A stretch of 64,000 bases of DNA from the NCBI GenBank assembly GCA_036362985.1, contig JAYGXS010000005.1:46030742-46094741 (forward strand), given 5' to 3'. A model generated the notes under the pieces. The model had not been told where the DNA came from and did no database searches. It saw only the letters and a list, made by a program, of their open reading frames with translations. This stretch comes from Ligula intestinalis (lineage: Eukaryota > Platyhelminthes > Cestoda > Diphyllobothriidea > Diphyllobothriidae). A program made the translations under genes and the position numbers. This document shows positions 35,854-49,419 of the stretch, piece after piece (position 1 is the first letter of the stretch; every line of letters begins with the position of its first letter).

Positions 35854-36249
35854 CGAGGTCTCGTTCGGCATTTCGCTAAATCACCGCTGAGAGGTACTGA
35901 TTCAGTTAAAATTATCAAAACATATAGAAGAGGCAGGGAGCAGCCGCCGAATGTTTAAAGCTCTCGGCAACGACTATTTAAGGTCATTTTGGAAACCGAA
36001 GCGCAGGCACAGCTTCTGCTGTAAAGAAAGTCATCTTTGCGGACCATTCATGCTGGAGTTTTTTTTGAGCTGGATTATGAACCAAAGGAGCGCAGGAAAA
36101 TGCGACTTTTGAAAAACGATCTAAACAACCAAAATAACAAAGGCGAAACTGGCTTTAAAATAAGAGGAGGAGAAATAGTTTACATCGAACGAAATTTTCT
36201 TTGGCCAAAAGTAGTCAGGCGTAGAACTAAACCAAGGTCAACCGGCTGG

Positions 36250-36960
36250 TTCTAGAAGATACCACAAGCAATAGTGGCCGCTGCGTCGAGATCTATTATA
36301 CCAAGTGTCAGAGTCCCTTAAATAAACTTGACGAACTTAAAATACTAGTTTTGGAGGAGAAATCGCATATAATTGCATTGACAGAGACTTGGCTGACCGA
36401 AAAAAAGGGATCAGCGGAATTAGCATTGAAGGCTATCAACTGCTCGGCTGCGACAGATCCCAAGGTAGGGACGGAGGAGTGGCACTTTATGTAGCCAATG
36501 AAATTTCCTGTTGTCAGAGGGAAATCGCAGATATGCCCCTACGACGATATGAAATAATTTCGTGTAAAATTAAGAGTAAGCAATATCTGGCACTCAATAT
36601 GTGCGTTGTTTATCGGCCTCCCGACTCCAACGAAAAAGACGACGTACAACTGCTAAGTTCACTGAAAAGTAACTGTAAATAGGAAACTTATTACTCTTGG
36701 GTGATTTCAACGCTCCTCGCATCGATTGGATGAGGCCTGGAATAAAGGCCACAGTAGCTCCTTTCAGTTATCAACTACTTCAGGTTTTTGGACGAATATC
36801 TCATTCAAAACATAGAGTTCACAACCTGACTGCGAGAAAAGAAGCGATTAAACTGTCTAGATCATGTTTTTAGTAAAGAAGACGGGATCATGAGAGAAGT
36901 GAACTCACAATCGCCACTTGGGTAAAGCGAATACGTTGCTTTTACCTGCGTATGTCACCT
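36250..36960 (+). pseudogene. LINE AP-type endonuclease remnant (copy 1)
   Basis: The first frame gives NKLDELKILVLEEKSHIIAL followed by TETWLTEKK, with the TETWL block around the catalytic Glu. A frameshift at the A-run near 36400 leads to GYQLLGCDRSQGRDGGVALYV, then LNMCVVYRPPDSNE. After a stop comes a decayed LLLGDFNAP block. These are the motifs of the apurinic-like endonuclease that nicks target DNA in CR1/Jockey-type LINEs. The copy cannot encode a continuous enzyme. Confidence 0.8.
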
Positions 36961-37329
36961 AATGTCTCCAAAATCGCAAATAAAGAAATGCAGAACCATT
37001 TGGAAAGCCGATTTTGAAGAAATGAGACGTACCGCTTCCGCAGAAAACTGGTTACCCAATAAGAACGTCACAAATGAATTATGGCAACATATCCAAGGGC
37101 CTGTAGAGCGCTTAATTGAAGTCAATTGCCCAATGAAATAATAAGACCATGTACTAGACCTCCATATCTCAACCAGCTGTTATAATGTGCCACAAAGAAG
37201 AAACAAAGGTTTTGGAAAAAGAAAGAGCATCGTCAAGATTCAACATCACTTGCCGAATATAAAACGCAACGAAAGATATGCGGTAAAGGAAATACGTAAT
37301 TCTAGAACTGCCTTTGAGGGTCAACTGAC

Positions 37330-38956
37330 AACGCAAGCTAAAATATGTCCAAAAATTTTTATGAATACATCCGCCGTCAAGGGAAGCACCGGGATGACAT
37401 TGCAACTCTAATAGATAACCTCGGGCACGGAGTAACGGAAGGTCCGCGGAACGTAGATTAACTGTCAGAGTTTTTTAGATCGGCGCTTATGATGGAATCT
37501 TCCGACGACAATACGGTATTAGAAGTGGGCGAACGTACAGCCGTTATTGAAACTGTAATATTTTCCGTTGCAGACGTAAGACCGAGCTATTGGAGCCTCT
37601 TTCATCTCTGTTTGAGCTTTGCATGAGAACAGGAGACTGGCCTTTGCAGTAGAAGATGGCCAACATCCAACCGTTAAATAAGCGAGGTAGCAAGATGTCA
37701 GCAAACAGCTCTCGGCCAATAAACTTGACTTGCCTTTCCTACAAAATGATGGAGGTCCTTGTCAAGCAGGCCATACTAAGACTTTGTGACGAGATTGACT
37801 TCATACAAAATTTCCAACAAGCCTTTCGGCGAGGGCGCTCCTGCTGTTCGAATTTACTGACTTCCATTGAGGCTTCGACAAGTGCTTTAGAAGAGGGCTT
37901 CGAAGTGGCCGTAGTGTGCATCTATTTCCGCAATGCCTTTGACAGCGTGTCCCACCAACGCCTTTTACATAAACTGAACTTTCTTGGCATCATGTAGAAC
38001 ATTTTGGACTGGATCACGTCATTTTTAGTCGGTCGAAAACAACGCGTTTGCATCGGCAAGGATAAATCGAACTGAGTTAACGTAGTAAGTGGGGTTCATC
38101 AAGGCTCCCCTCTCGGTCCTCTACTCTTCAATCTCTATTTAAATGACAGCCTTCAAGAACTGGACGGCGGTAAAATCATGTTCGCCGATGGCGTTAAGCT
38201 CTGGCAGGTCATAAAGCGCACAGGCGACCGAGATGTTCTGCAAACTAATCGTTGCAAACTGCAGATGTGGTTCGAGAGATGGCTGCTGGATTTCAATGTG
38301 AAAAAGTGTGCCGTTCTCCACCTGCGCCAAACAAACTCCCCTATTCCCCAGAGCAGCAGGACATATCACCCGAAAAACATCCAAATTCCCGTAGCATTTA
38401 CGCAAAAGACTTTGGTAATTGAAAACGGAGTAATCTGAAGCCCTCATTACAATCTGTCAAAGTGGCAAATAAAGCCACGGGAGTGCTGCACGCTACCAAA
38501 AGGGCGTTTCTAGCCTTCGATGAAGATCTCTTTGACAGAGTGTACTGCACATTTGTTCGACCAAACCTAGAGAATTGCATCCAGGTGTGGCGGCCATGGC
38601 TAGCAAAGAACATAACATGTCTGGAGAAAGTGCAGCGTCGGGCAACAAAGCTAGTAAGAGGTCTGAAGAACCACACTTACATGGACAGATTGGCATGCCT
38701 AAATTTATTCCTTCTGCATTACAGGCAACAAAGAGGGGATCTTATCCGAATTTATAAGATAATGAACGGTATTGAGAAAGTATTACGCTTTGAGGACATG
38801 TTTCAGGGGCACCTCTTGCCTCATCTCTGTGGGCACACAATGAAGCTGCGCATGAAGATGTCCAAGCTAATCCGCCGCTCTGAATTGTTCACGCAACGTG
38901 TCATACAACAGTGGAACAACCTTACACAGTCAGCCATGGAGGCCACTTCCCTTTAG
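37330..38956 (+). pseudogene. LINE reverse transcriptase remnant (copy 1)
   Basis: After KNFYEYIRRQGKHRDDIATL (pre-RT) the frame at 37656-37997 gives RPINLTCLSYKMMEVLV, then FRRGRSCCSNLL and CIYFRNAFDSVSHQRLL. The first catalytic Asp (DFRNAFD in the other copy) is Tyr here. Further on, VSGVHQGSPLGPLLFNLYLN is followed by MFADGVKLW, where the FADD box has become FADG. Frame shifts lead to the C-terminal part (YCTFVRPNLENCIQVWRPW, then QQRGDLIRIYKIMNG) at 38462-38956. Stops occur after LNFLGIM and KSN. Two catalytic substitutions make the enzyme dead regardless of frame. Confidence 0.88.
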
Positions 38957-39169
38957 AGGTACAAACAACGCTTGGATAATTACATGTGTTCGGTCCCTTC
39001 CCTCCCAGTCTGAATTCTAAACACCAGACATATTGTAAAAAGCAATGCTACTCCTAGTTTGCCAATGCTATGTTAGTAGGCGTAAATTTAAATAGGTGCT
39101 GTACGCGTAATGAATAGGGTTTTCAAAGGCATTGCCTATTATCCTCACCAAATAAACTGAAACATGACC

Positions 39170-41685
39170 AAGCTAACTAAGTAAAGTTAACGTTAAATAA
39201 AAGAAACCAAATAAACTAAAAATAACTACAACACTAAGAATCCATAGTAATAAAATAACAACAAAACTGAAAGAAATAAAATCAACTATGCATAGCCAAG
39301 AATGTTAATTATGTACATTTATCGTTTTTTGTTCATGGCACACCTTTTTTGAAATAAAATTCGATTCGTGTAAAAAAATTCTAAAAGGCAACTCAGACGT
39401 CTAACCCTCCTCAAACGAATTTAGGGAAAACTTTCTAAGGCTGCGCAAATAATTGTACCGTGTCTGCTGCGATACGACGGCTGTGCAGCTCTGACATTAC
39501 CGCGCCACTGAAAGCGGGTATTCTACTGACCGTTGCATGTAGGACATTCACCGGGTACCGATAACGTGCTTGGGAATTCGGTGATGTTAAGGTAGACTTC
39601 TGCATCATCTGTCGCACTACCGCCCGAGACACTCATTCCTGGCGCTTTAGAGGCCACGTCGCAGTCTAGACATATGATAGTTGGCACAGGCGCACTGGCT
39701 GACAACGCTCGAGAACCCCCTATGTGCGTGTGCAGAGAGTCTGGTGTCCGGGGTAGGTGTGTGGATGACCGCGCGCCCACCGCTACTGTGCAAACTTATG
39801 CTTTTTATATTTCTTCAAGCTTTGCATGCTGCGCGCTGATGTCATTTCTCTCGCTCGCTGCCGACTCAGCACGCGTATGCTCAAAACTAATCGATGCTCC
39901 CGTTTCATTTGAGTGCCTGCAGACGACAGAGTATTCATCCCGCAGTCTAGACCTAACAACAAACACAAGTTTACGGACACACCGGGCATGCATACATAGC
40001 TGGCAACTAGCGCGTGACGCAGCCAACAGTAAAGCTATTTGCGCTTTTTCCGTCTTCTCTGACTTTTAATTTCGGAACCCTTCTGTTGTCAACACTAACA
40101 ACTGCCGACAGGTGTACTGGGCAAAAACCAAGGCCATTTCACTGGCTACCTCGAACGGAAAAGTTCAAGTTAAAATGAGCCGCTGAGGCCTGGCCCCATT
40201 TATGCGCAATACCAAGTTGTTCCATCAACTTTCCACATCTCATTCCTGGACACCTTACGAGTTGTGCTAGGGACCGGGTCTGTTACATTTACCATACTAA
40301 GGAGTACGCTGTCTGAGCCTAGGGAGGGATTCTGTGTGTGGCCTTGCTTTTTCCATGCGTCCTTGCCTCATACACCCTGGTTTGTACTAAATGCTATCAA
40401 AATTAATAAAATTGACAATAATGCCCACAGCCACTGTCATTGTCCTAAGTATTCTGAGCTATATACATAAGCTTCATCCTCCAACACAGTGGTACCGGAA
40501 ATCATCATCTACTACCTTTCCCAACGGATTGCGGAATGGGAAAAAGGTCTGGTTCTTTATTCCCGGAAACTCGTTTAAGCAGAGGAAGCGGTAACTTTAA
40601 ATACTGTTGCAGTTATCTGCGTTATTTGCTCATTAAGCCCATCAAAAGTTCGTCCCTGCGCAGAGACCAGACATTAGAAACGAACGGTTATCCCACACTA
40701 AGTTTTGCAATTATGTATATATTGCGTTTGTTGTGCCGGCTGCTTAAACACGTGTAGCTTATATTCGGCAGCACTAAACGTAGTAATCAATTGTGTAAAG
40801 AACGGCTTCATAAGAGCAAAAATGTGGTTAACTCCAAATAATGTCTAGACGATCTGCGATGCTGAATATTCCTTATTTAAGATCGTTATTTTCCTGGATA
40901 CTTATTTAAAAACATGAAAACATTTTGAATTGTATTTGGAATATAAAACCTGTCAGGTGTCATAAAATAAATGTGGGAAAAGATCCAATTAGAAAAATGC
41001 CACAATAAATAGACTAAGCTGTTTAAAATCAGCAATAACATGTCTTAATTCTGTTCATTTATTCACCCGAAACTTTTCTAAGTTTCCGAAAAGCATAATA
41101 TTCAGCATACATGGGTATTACGATGACCATAGACTTTTTATTTTAAACGTCTATTAACAAGACATACGGAATAGGCAGTATACGCCGGCATGCTTTACAA
41201 TTTTGAAAAAATGCAACTTTACGTTGCACGTAATAAAACGTATAACTTTTGTATGCATTGGAAATAAAAATATTTCGACACTTAGCCAATTTACATGAAA
41301 ATTTGAAAAGCATCGAATCCATTGCACTGAATTAAAGCAGGTATACAGTGTTGTCTGCAAACTGTTACCAACGTCCTGGCAGCACCATTTCTTCAGGAAG
41401 TGAAGTTGTTTTATACCGAGTGTCTTTGATTTCGCTACAGTGGAAGACTCTCTTATATGCATTTCCACGGAAAACAAATCACGATAGTTCTATAACACGG
41501 GACCGATTGAAAATAGGAGATTTAATGGTGGATAATATGGTGATACTGGATTGAACATGAGAAAAGTATATCAAACAAATACAAGAAATAGTTGGCACCT
41601 TGCTTATAGAAATGTAGTATTGAGCAAAATAAAACGCTTGAACCTGCGATACTAAATTCAGATGAATAATAATAAATGACGCAAA
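39170..41685. other. Unrecognised; GC-rich, CpG-containing patch at 39440-40120
   Basis: 39440-40120 stands out as GC-rich with many CpG and GCGC sites. It has open frames on both strands: 39674-40069 (+, 131 codons), and 39523-39780 (-) encoding LNITEFPSTLSVPGECPTC. I recognise neither. It could be a promoter or first-exon region of a host gene or an unknown repeat. 40130-41685 shows nothing recognisable. Confidence 0.4.
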
Positions 41686-41699
41686 GGACTCCAAATTCT

Positions 41700-42190
41700 G
41701 ACCCGCAATCCCTTATGGGAAGAATGTATCAGAGGCAGCTGCAAGTATCCTGAAACTGTTTGGGATCGATGTGGCTCATAGGCAGGAGTCAACCATCCAA
41801 CCGCAAACCATGCTGCCCAAAGACCCGCTACCATTGACAGAACAATCAGGTGTGGTCTACAGCATACCATGCCAAGACTGCGATGAAAGATTTGTTGGTG
41901 AAAAGGGCAGACTCCTGGACACAAAATTACACGAGCACTTGCAGGCAATCAATCACAAGTATAAGCTGTATATGGTCTATGATCACGCATAGCAGAAAAA
42001 TCATGTTTTCGTCTTCAACAAAACACTAGTCCCTACCCAAGCCAATGCCAAAATGACTAGATTTCTGCTGGAAAGTTTATTTTTCGACAGGCACACTCAA
42101 CATAGCCCTAGACCTCCATTTTGCCTACCGGGCCTTGCGGAAAATACCCGAGTCAATTTGAACAAGGTCAACAAGAAGGCAAAATAAACT
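41700..42190 (+). pseudogene. PLE-C linker and GIY-YIG domain, 5'-truncated
   Basis: One frame runs from PYGKNVSEAAASILKLFGID (linker) through AHRQESTIQPQTMLPKDPLP to GVVYSIPCQDCDERFVGEKG, then RLLDTKLHEHLQAI, with a stop at 41992. GVVYSI and RFVGEKGR are the two GIY-YIG strands (usually YVGETGR), with the Arg retained. The downstream Glu-containing block follows after the stop as AKMTRFLLESLFF. Then the family's INRH region has decayed. This is the best-preserved nuclease core in the window, but the reverse transcriptase is missing and the stop truncates it. Confidence 0.82.
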
Positions 42191-42194
42191 CGAA

Positions 42195-45100
42195 TGGGGT
42201 TAACAAACAGCTTTAGGTGTAAAAAGGGGAGAAGCTGGTCAGGAATCAAATCATCGCCGCGCCCACGAGGGTGAGATCAAATCAGATAGTTAGGAACAAC
42301 TGATTAGTTTGTCAGTCAACAGTGGGGCAGGTCAGCCAGTACAATGAATTGCGGCATTCAAAAAGTGAGCAGAGGTCGCATGAGCTCACCAGCAAACAAA
42401 ACTCACGGTCAGTCAACAGCGGACAGGCAATTTAAAGGTCATGTGTCAAGCGCGGATATAAATACACGCACGCGGGAAGGCTTCAGCAATCCTGGCAAAC
42501 AGGAACATCTACCCAGTTACTCTGCCGATGGAATCGAGAGAGTGTGCTAAACGTCAGTCTCAAAATGGAATGGTCCATGTCCTCATACCTTCATCTTCCT
42601 CTTCTTTGGGGATGGCAAAAACGCTGATTGCATACATCCCCTATACTGCCGGCAGGCGCAGTATTGGTTATATAGGTAGCATGCAGCAAAAAACCCATCC
42701 TAGAGGAACACGCAGCCAACCTATTACAAACTTTGAATCTTTAGTCAGAGTGCAGTTTCCACTTGTTCAGTTAGACGGAATTCAATATTTTAATTTCGGT
42801 TAAAAAAATTACCAATGTTGTCCCACAAATTGGGCATGACCCTAGGAAATGAATGCAGTTTTGGCATAGTTTGCCAATTTTAGTAGAATTAGGGCTTGCT
42901 TAATTTCTAGGCTAACGCTGAGGTTTTCTTTAACGTTAGATTTTCATGAGTGACTTTTGGGTAGCTTAAGGCCTAAGATTGTGGCCATGCATAAGTTTAT
43001 CGTTTATAATGCAGTGTGATGGGGAAGCCATGCAAACTGCCATAGTGTTTGAAAGGTTATTAATCAGTCGCAGGCCAACATTAGCACATGTAGAAACACT
43101 TTGAACTAATAAAGAGCATCCTCTGACAAATTTGATACTTAAAATAAATATGCAAATTTATTAAATGTACTAGTACTCAAGTTTGAAGATGTAAAAATAG
43201 GCTAAACATTTGCACAGTAAATTAAAATCTTATCAAAGATAACGGACACTGCTTGTTTACTAATACCAGCTAAAACTACTGTCAGGGCATTTGCCAAGAC
43301 CCGAGGCAGGGCAGGACGGATGACATTCGTTAGCGGTTATGTCAGCGATCATCATCAAGTATTATATCTCATCGCCAGTTGACTGAATAACCACAAAAAA
43401 ATCGAGTCTTCTTCTTCTCAATTGCTTTCTGGGACTCGCGTGTCCGCTTGTATTGGCAAACCTTCTTCATATAAAATTAACGTCTCTATACACAAATTAT
43501 TCTTACATGTTGCCGTTATTGGATTAAAATAAGGTTCGGATCATCCTTCATCTTCCGGTAAATCACCGAGCGTTTTCAGTTTTTCAATCATTCTTCCATA
43601 AAACAAAATTAATTGTGATGTTCCTATCAAGCATTATTGAAAATAAGGAAAGCAATGCCAACACTAGATGTCCAGAAATATTGATACTTGTATACCAACT
43701 ATATATAATTTAGTATGCGCACTTACATTTAATATTGCACTCCAAAAATTCGGAAATCTTCAGCTTTATTGGTTGATTTTAGTTTAATTAACTTTCGATT
43801 ACCTATCAGTTTATTGTTAAGTACCTCGAGCAACTTTGAAAAGACGCGTTTTTGCTAATAGTTTTTATGAAGGTAACAATGCGGAAATAAAATAAATATT
43901 CCACAACAGAAGTCCCATATTGTTATTCAAAAAGTACAAAACATGTTCTATAATAGATTGCCTTTTCAAAAGCACTTATATTTGATATTGTACTATCGAG
44001 TTTCTGCATATGTTACCCTTTCGCGAGGTAATTTCAAAGTGCAAATGGATAGTTTTGACAAGTCCGTTGATTAACCTGAAACCGAAGGATGCTATAATGG
44101 CTAAAAATAAATGAACTATTGGCGATCACTCTCAGTCACTGTTTAAGTTTTGCAACTACAAAAAACAGTGACCGAGTATATAGTATGATTTTGGAAATGC
44201 TCCTAACCTTCTATGCGTTCCTTTGCAAAATATGTTTAAACGGACATTAAAGTGCTTACAAAATATAGTTGCATATTGTTAAAATGCACTAAGTTTTGTT
44301 TTTGCCTCCATCTTTGCGATTATATTAACTTACTTTTGGTAACCGTCCCAACGCATTTTATACGGTAAAAAAAGGTAATTACAAACCTTTTAACTACATT
44401 TTGCGACGAAAAGCTTCATACCGTGGTCAAAAGTAATTTTGAAACTAAAATTATTCCGTGTTTCTGAAAATACATGCGATTTTTTAAACTTGACCTCGCC
44501 TGCATTGACTCAATGTTCGGCTTTATTTTCCTATTTTACAGAGTATATTTTTTATAATTTTCTTACTTTTATTGGTGCCTTTCCATAACTTTACAAATAA
44601 ACAATAACGGGATTGTTTCCGTCATAATTTATACAACAGGATATTTCTGCGAGATCAGCCTACCTTCGATTTCTCCAAAAAACATATGATTCTCAATATA
44701 CTGAAATGCAAAGACTGTTTGCCTTACTAAAGTGGTTTATCGGCATAAGTCCACAATAAGGTGACTTAAATGCATGCTTATGTACAAAGTCATGTTTCTT
44801 CATGACTTTTGAATGACGTGTCTGCAGTACCCTAGTGTTAGGATGGAGACAGGAAACTATTTTATCTACCTGAAAATATGTGCAGAACCATCGTATCTGT
44901 CCATGGTGTCCGTCCCTAGTCCCGTCTCCTGTTTATGACGCCGTGTTCCTTTTCCATAACCCCAATTATATTAACGTTATAAATTTGATACTCAACATTG
45001 TGGATGAAAAGAATTTTCCACTCTATTTGGTTAAACTGTTTTAGACCTTTTGGTATATCCTGGCTAGTTAAAATGCCGAACCGTTTCTGATACGGATAAT

Positions 45101-48100
45101 ATTGAAAGTCGAATAAGTAAGAACATCGTCAGGTATTTTTATATTGACGATTTTCTATCTACTAAGTAAGCATAAACGTGCTGACGGACTTGTGACTGAT
45201 GTGTTTGCGCTTACGCTAGTGAGCTTGGAAGGAACTAAATCCAGAAACATTTGCAGGCCGGAAAAGTAGGTTTTTTACCCGTGTAAATCAGATTGGATAA
45301 ATTTGAATAATACATTTTTAAGGGGACGTTTTGAGGTTCACTCCAAAATTATAATTGCATACCGGGTATCAGTTTAGCAAGACATGTTTTTGCTTTTTCA
45401 GTATCAACAGTTAGGTCTGGTCAGGTTTTAAAGAAAAAATAAAATTAAGGATTTAATATATTTTATGCAACAAACAGGAATCAACATCTTACTGTCTGGT
45501 TTAACAGTTCAACACCTCTACTGGAGACATCTGCGAAACTTAACACTTTCTTTAACTTTTGCCCACTTCTATCTCATAATTGAGTGGAGACCCTGAATTA
45601 CAGTTTGATGCTCGCAGCCGACGAAGAAAATTGGGTACCGTTTCGTCTGTTTCTACAGAGGGGGACTTTACAGCATCTCTCCTGATTTCAATGGCACAAA
45701 ACGGTCAGATGACCAGGCGGGATTGGATGCCGAGGTAAAAAAGCTCGTGCTGACGTGCCACTTTCATGAGTTCGGCGAAAAACTCAACCATTACATCTAA
45801 ACTACCGAACGCCGGGCATGCAGTTTCCTGTTTTATCCGTTTATACACTCCTCCAACAAATTGGCACGAGTTACCTAGTTAGTTGACGGTCTAAAGGCCG
45901 CAAGTTTAACGCGCAGCGATAGATTCTATCGAACACTACTTTTTAAGTTGATAAGTGCGCTTTGGCTGATTCAGAAACGCCAGCCTATCCATTTTTTCTA
46001 TTTCCTATGCACCAGCCAACCGTCTAAAACTGCTGGTAGGCCTACTGGCTGCCAGAACCTTACAACGCGTCTTCGCCCGTCGCACATAACCTGGCCACCA
46101 ATCCCAGCAGCGGGCTGCAACAAAGATATAAATTTTACAATCATGTGGGGCTTGTTGATTTTGTCATACGTCCTTGTGGCTGCCATAACTGTTACGGTGG
46201 AGTGGCCTTCACGGCTTTTGTTGCCAACACAACTCAAATGAAAGGGAATTGTTGAAATCGCATTGTTTGCGCAAACAAGGGGCGAGTTCAGCTGTAAACT
46301 CGTTTCACAGTTTTTGTTTTGCCTCATCCGAAAATGAAAAGCATGCATTAATATACCCGTGAAATGATGTCACTTTTCTGTGACTAGCAGTGTGATTATG
46401 ACATGAGAAACTTGTGCGTTGGACCTTAATTTTGAGTGCATGCGAAAATTTGCAGCCAAAATGCTGCCGCTAAAGTTGGTGACTACGGGAGAATAACTTA
46501 CAATAGTTAAATATACAGAATTAATTTAAATGGCAAAAATGTTCCACTAGAAATAGGGACGCTGATTTTGTTTGCTATAAACTAAGGTATACTATGTTGT
46601 GCCACGAGAAACTATAGACAGAGAAACTGTATCAATATTCCCTGGTTTGAATAATTACAAAGAACGTGCAAGAGCTCAGCCTCCATCAGCGGAATGCTTT
46701 AAAAAGCGCTTTGGCAGTAGCAAGCTAATTCAATAAAAATATTTGCCTAGGGTGAACTTTATCGTAGAAGTTCATTCAGGAAAGTAAAACTTATTATTTT
46801 TAATAAGGCCTCCGCTGCCGGCCGAAGTGGTCATATAGGGGATAAACTTTCTCGACTGTCACAATATCAACTTTTCAGAACCCTGCACACGTAATGGTTC
46901 CTATAGTCATAAAATACACACCTCGATGGAGCTTGTGGTGCTTCACACAGGCCTTATAATACTTAGTTACCCTCGTCCTTGAAACAAATGCCCTCGGTTT
47001 TAACGGCATTAAGGATTGCGTAATATTGTAGGATAATACTCCTTTTTTCAATCCTTGGCGGCTTATGCCGATTAAAAATGCGAATTTTATTTATTTTTAG
47101 GCCACCAACAGCATCTATCTCTGTGTATTGCGTAGTCTTATCATTCCTACGTACAGTCCTGGTCTTTGTGTTGCTGAAAATATCTTTGCATTTATCAAAA
47201 GCAATAGAGATAAGCACAGGAAACAGCCTTGAATGTGTGAACGCTGCATTTTTTCTCCATTATTGTGTAAACCAGTCCACCGTAAATGCTGTGGTTGTTT
47301 CCAGATCAGCTTGAATTTCAACAGCTTTAAACGCAAACGAAAATCAAAAAACAAAGCTATGTAGTATTGGGTTTTGTTTATGTTTTGGTTGTATTATATA
47401 ATTTTATGTCTGCGTCGTTGATTAATCACATGTCCTAAGGTATTTTATTAATTGTAAACTTAACAATAAAAAAGACTTTTTGGTTTTTAAATACCAAGAT
47501 AGAACTCAAGCTTCTATGATGAATGGTCTTTTCGCTTAAGCGGTGAAACCTTCGAAGACATGGATTGGGCAGCAGTTGCGTGACAAACGTTTTGTGTTAC
47601 GTTCGTGACCTTTCTCTTATTAGCTCAGGAACCATTAACATGTCTCACACGCGGGGATAGCCACAATATTACCTCCAAATTGGGCTGCCCACTCATTTCA
47701 GGTGACAGCCAAATTATATCCTGGGTCATTATCTTTTTCTCTATTGGTAAGACGACCCAAGTTAGCGCAAACAACTGCAGGTTTGCCGCCTGCTCCCCTG
47801 TAAGATGTTTTTTTTCATTCTCGCACGTGAAGCATGGACTTTGTGATATGGTTCAGGTAATGCCATGTGTGATTGTATACACAAACACACGCCACAGCTA
47901 AAGGGTGATTTCAGGTAGTGTTCGTGTTGTAACGGGTACTTCTGTGTTGTGTCCCGGTCTTATTATGCCCTTTGGAATCCCCACGGAGAAGCGCAATAAG
48001 AAAGCCATAAAAGTGGAAGCCACCCGGAGGGTGGTTTATTATGCACAGAAGCGGGAGTTGCGTTCTCGGCTGCCATTTGCCGCTGGCTGCCGTACGCCGC

Positions 48101-48225
48101 TGATGGTTCACGCTAAGCCTGGCATTGGACTTGCAGTCCGCGTTGCAACTCACTGGCAGTGTGTTATAAGTAATTGGCAAGCGTGTTTGCTTGTGGGATG
48201 ATTGGGCGCATTGTGATGTAGTTAA
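42195..48225. other. Unrecognised, mostly AT-rich stretch
   Basis: No gene was recognised. 42528-42803 (+) is open for 91 codons without a known motif. Around 43395-43440 the plus strand reads ATCGAGTCTTCTTCTTCTC, matching the outer end of the PLE-A 3' fragment at about 30.88 kb in opposite orientation, so a decayed PLE-A end is likely there. 45590-46340 and 47900-48220 are GC-richer but unassigned. Confidence 0.4.
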
Positions 48226-48229
48226 GTGG

Positions 48230-48470
48230 CCCTTAGGGAATCGCGACCAATTGAGCATGCGTGTGGGCTCGCGTGCGTGCGTGTGCGAGTTGTCTACAAA
48301 ATTCAGATCATCGTGTGGGCACATGACCTTGAGACAGTCTTGATTGACGAAGGCATTATTATAGCTGTCGGCGGCAGGCACGAAGTCTCAGGAGGGCTTG
48401 CAAGTTTGCCGGCATGCGCTAAGGATAGACTCCTAACAGGTTCCCCATGTCGAGTATGGTCTTCTGACGC
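48230..48470 (+). repeat. Diverged interspersed repeat, copy 1
   Basis: It shares ordered blocks with 53495-53735: GGCTCGCGTG, a GTGTGCGAG run, ACATGACCTTGAG (ATATGACCTTGAG in the other), GCTTGCAAGTTTG (GCCTGCAAGTTT), TGCCGGCA, and GACTCCTAACA. Spacing differs by small indels. No coding motif is recognised. Both copies have the same orientation. Confidence 0.55.
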
Positions 48471-49390
48471 CACAGGTAAAAACTGCGCATAGAGCTGGAA
48501 CGAATTGCCCGATAGATTACGCATTATGTGGCAGTCAATCACTGTTCTGATTGCGAGAAGGTGTCACAGTCATACCTACATAAAAATGCAATTCATCTTC
48601 CCTTCTGCACATTTATCCTGCCTGTTAATTGTCAGCAGCTTATTTGCGATAGAGTGCACTAATCAGTACAGGTTTTCGCATAAGCGTCAAACCACATCTG
48701 TGTAGAACTAGTGACCGTAACGATGCAAATACTAAGAACCTGGAACACCTCCTTTGAATACCATAACAGGTCAATTCTAGTGCAATAAATCACTACAAAA
48801 TGTCAAAATATTGCTGCAGCCAAGCTCTGTGCAGTTTCGTTTACCCAAATATCATGCTGCAGGTTTATTGAGTAACGTACTCATACTACTGAATCCTCCG
48901 TCCACAAATTTAGATATACATTATAATTAACAATTCAGATAACATCACTCCGACGTTTTTCATTCTCATAGGCTTCGTAACTGGAATAGGTTCACGTTAT
49001 TGGTCAAGAGTCCCGGAAAGCATGACATACCATGTGGTTAAACGTACAGAACGGGGTTTACTGTTACATTTACGCCGTCTTTCACGCCCAAAAGCGAGTT
49101 GAAAGAGATATTGCATGTGGATGAAATCACGACCACTAGATCCAGATATTTAATTTTTACACTAGCATCTGCAACCGCGTTTGGTGGTGGAGTTGCGTGA
49201 GAACGCGAATCGTCAGACAGTAAAGCTTGTTGTTTAGTGTTGCATAAAGCAGCTCCGAAAAGTCATCCTCTTCACCGTCCTAAAAACTGTCGGTCACACT
49301 GAACGGGTTTGCTGACATTAACCAAATTTCCTTCTCAGCTCATTTCTACCAACCACTTAAACGGCCCCATAGGTTCGCCTATGTCCGGCT
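48471..49390. other. Unrecognised stretch
   Basis: No gene or repeat was recognised. Short open frames only. Confidence 0.4.
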
Positions 49391-49419
49391 TCCTGGCCGG
49401 AGTGCTAAGGATAAGACGA

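Larger units (their letters stand above)
34510..39165 (+). mobile_element. CR1/Jockey-type LINE, near full-length, inactive (copy 1)
   Basis: A continuous block of about 4.65 kb matches the reverse complement of 56228-60575 end to end. That shared span defines the boundaries: both begin near a TTTTCAAATT/TTTTGAAATT motif with TTTAAG, and both end at CACCAAATAAACT. The order is 5' region with an antisense tRNA-like sequence, ORF1 remnant, endonuclease, reverse transcriptase, and a short 3' UTR with an AAATAAACT-type tail. Numerous stops and frameshifts make it non-functional. An A-rich imperfect AAATAAACT-like tract follows to about 39290. Confidence 0.85.

Noticed and set aside
44840..44940. 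Imperfect inverted repeat GGAGACAGGA versus TCTCCTGTTT
   Set aside because: Short arms and no second copy in the window; not distinguishable from chance.
47911..48381. 156-codon open frame on the minus strand
   Set aside because: It is the longest open frame apart from the LINE, but it has no recognisable domain and overlaps open frames on the other strand. Part of it lies in a repeat shared with 53.5 kb, so it is likely repeat-derived or chance.
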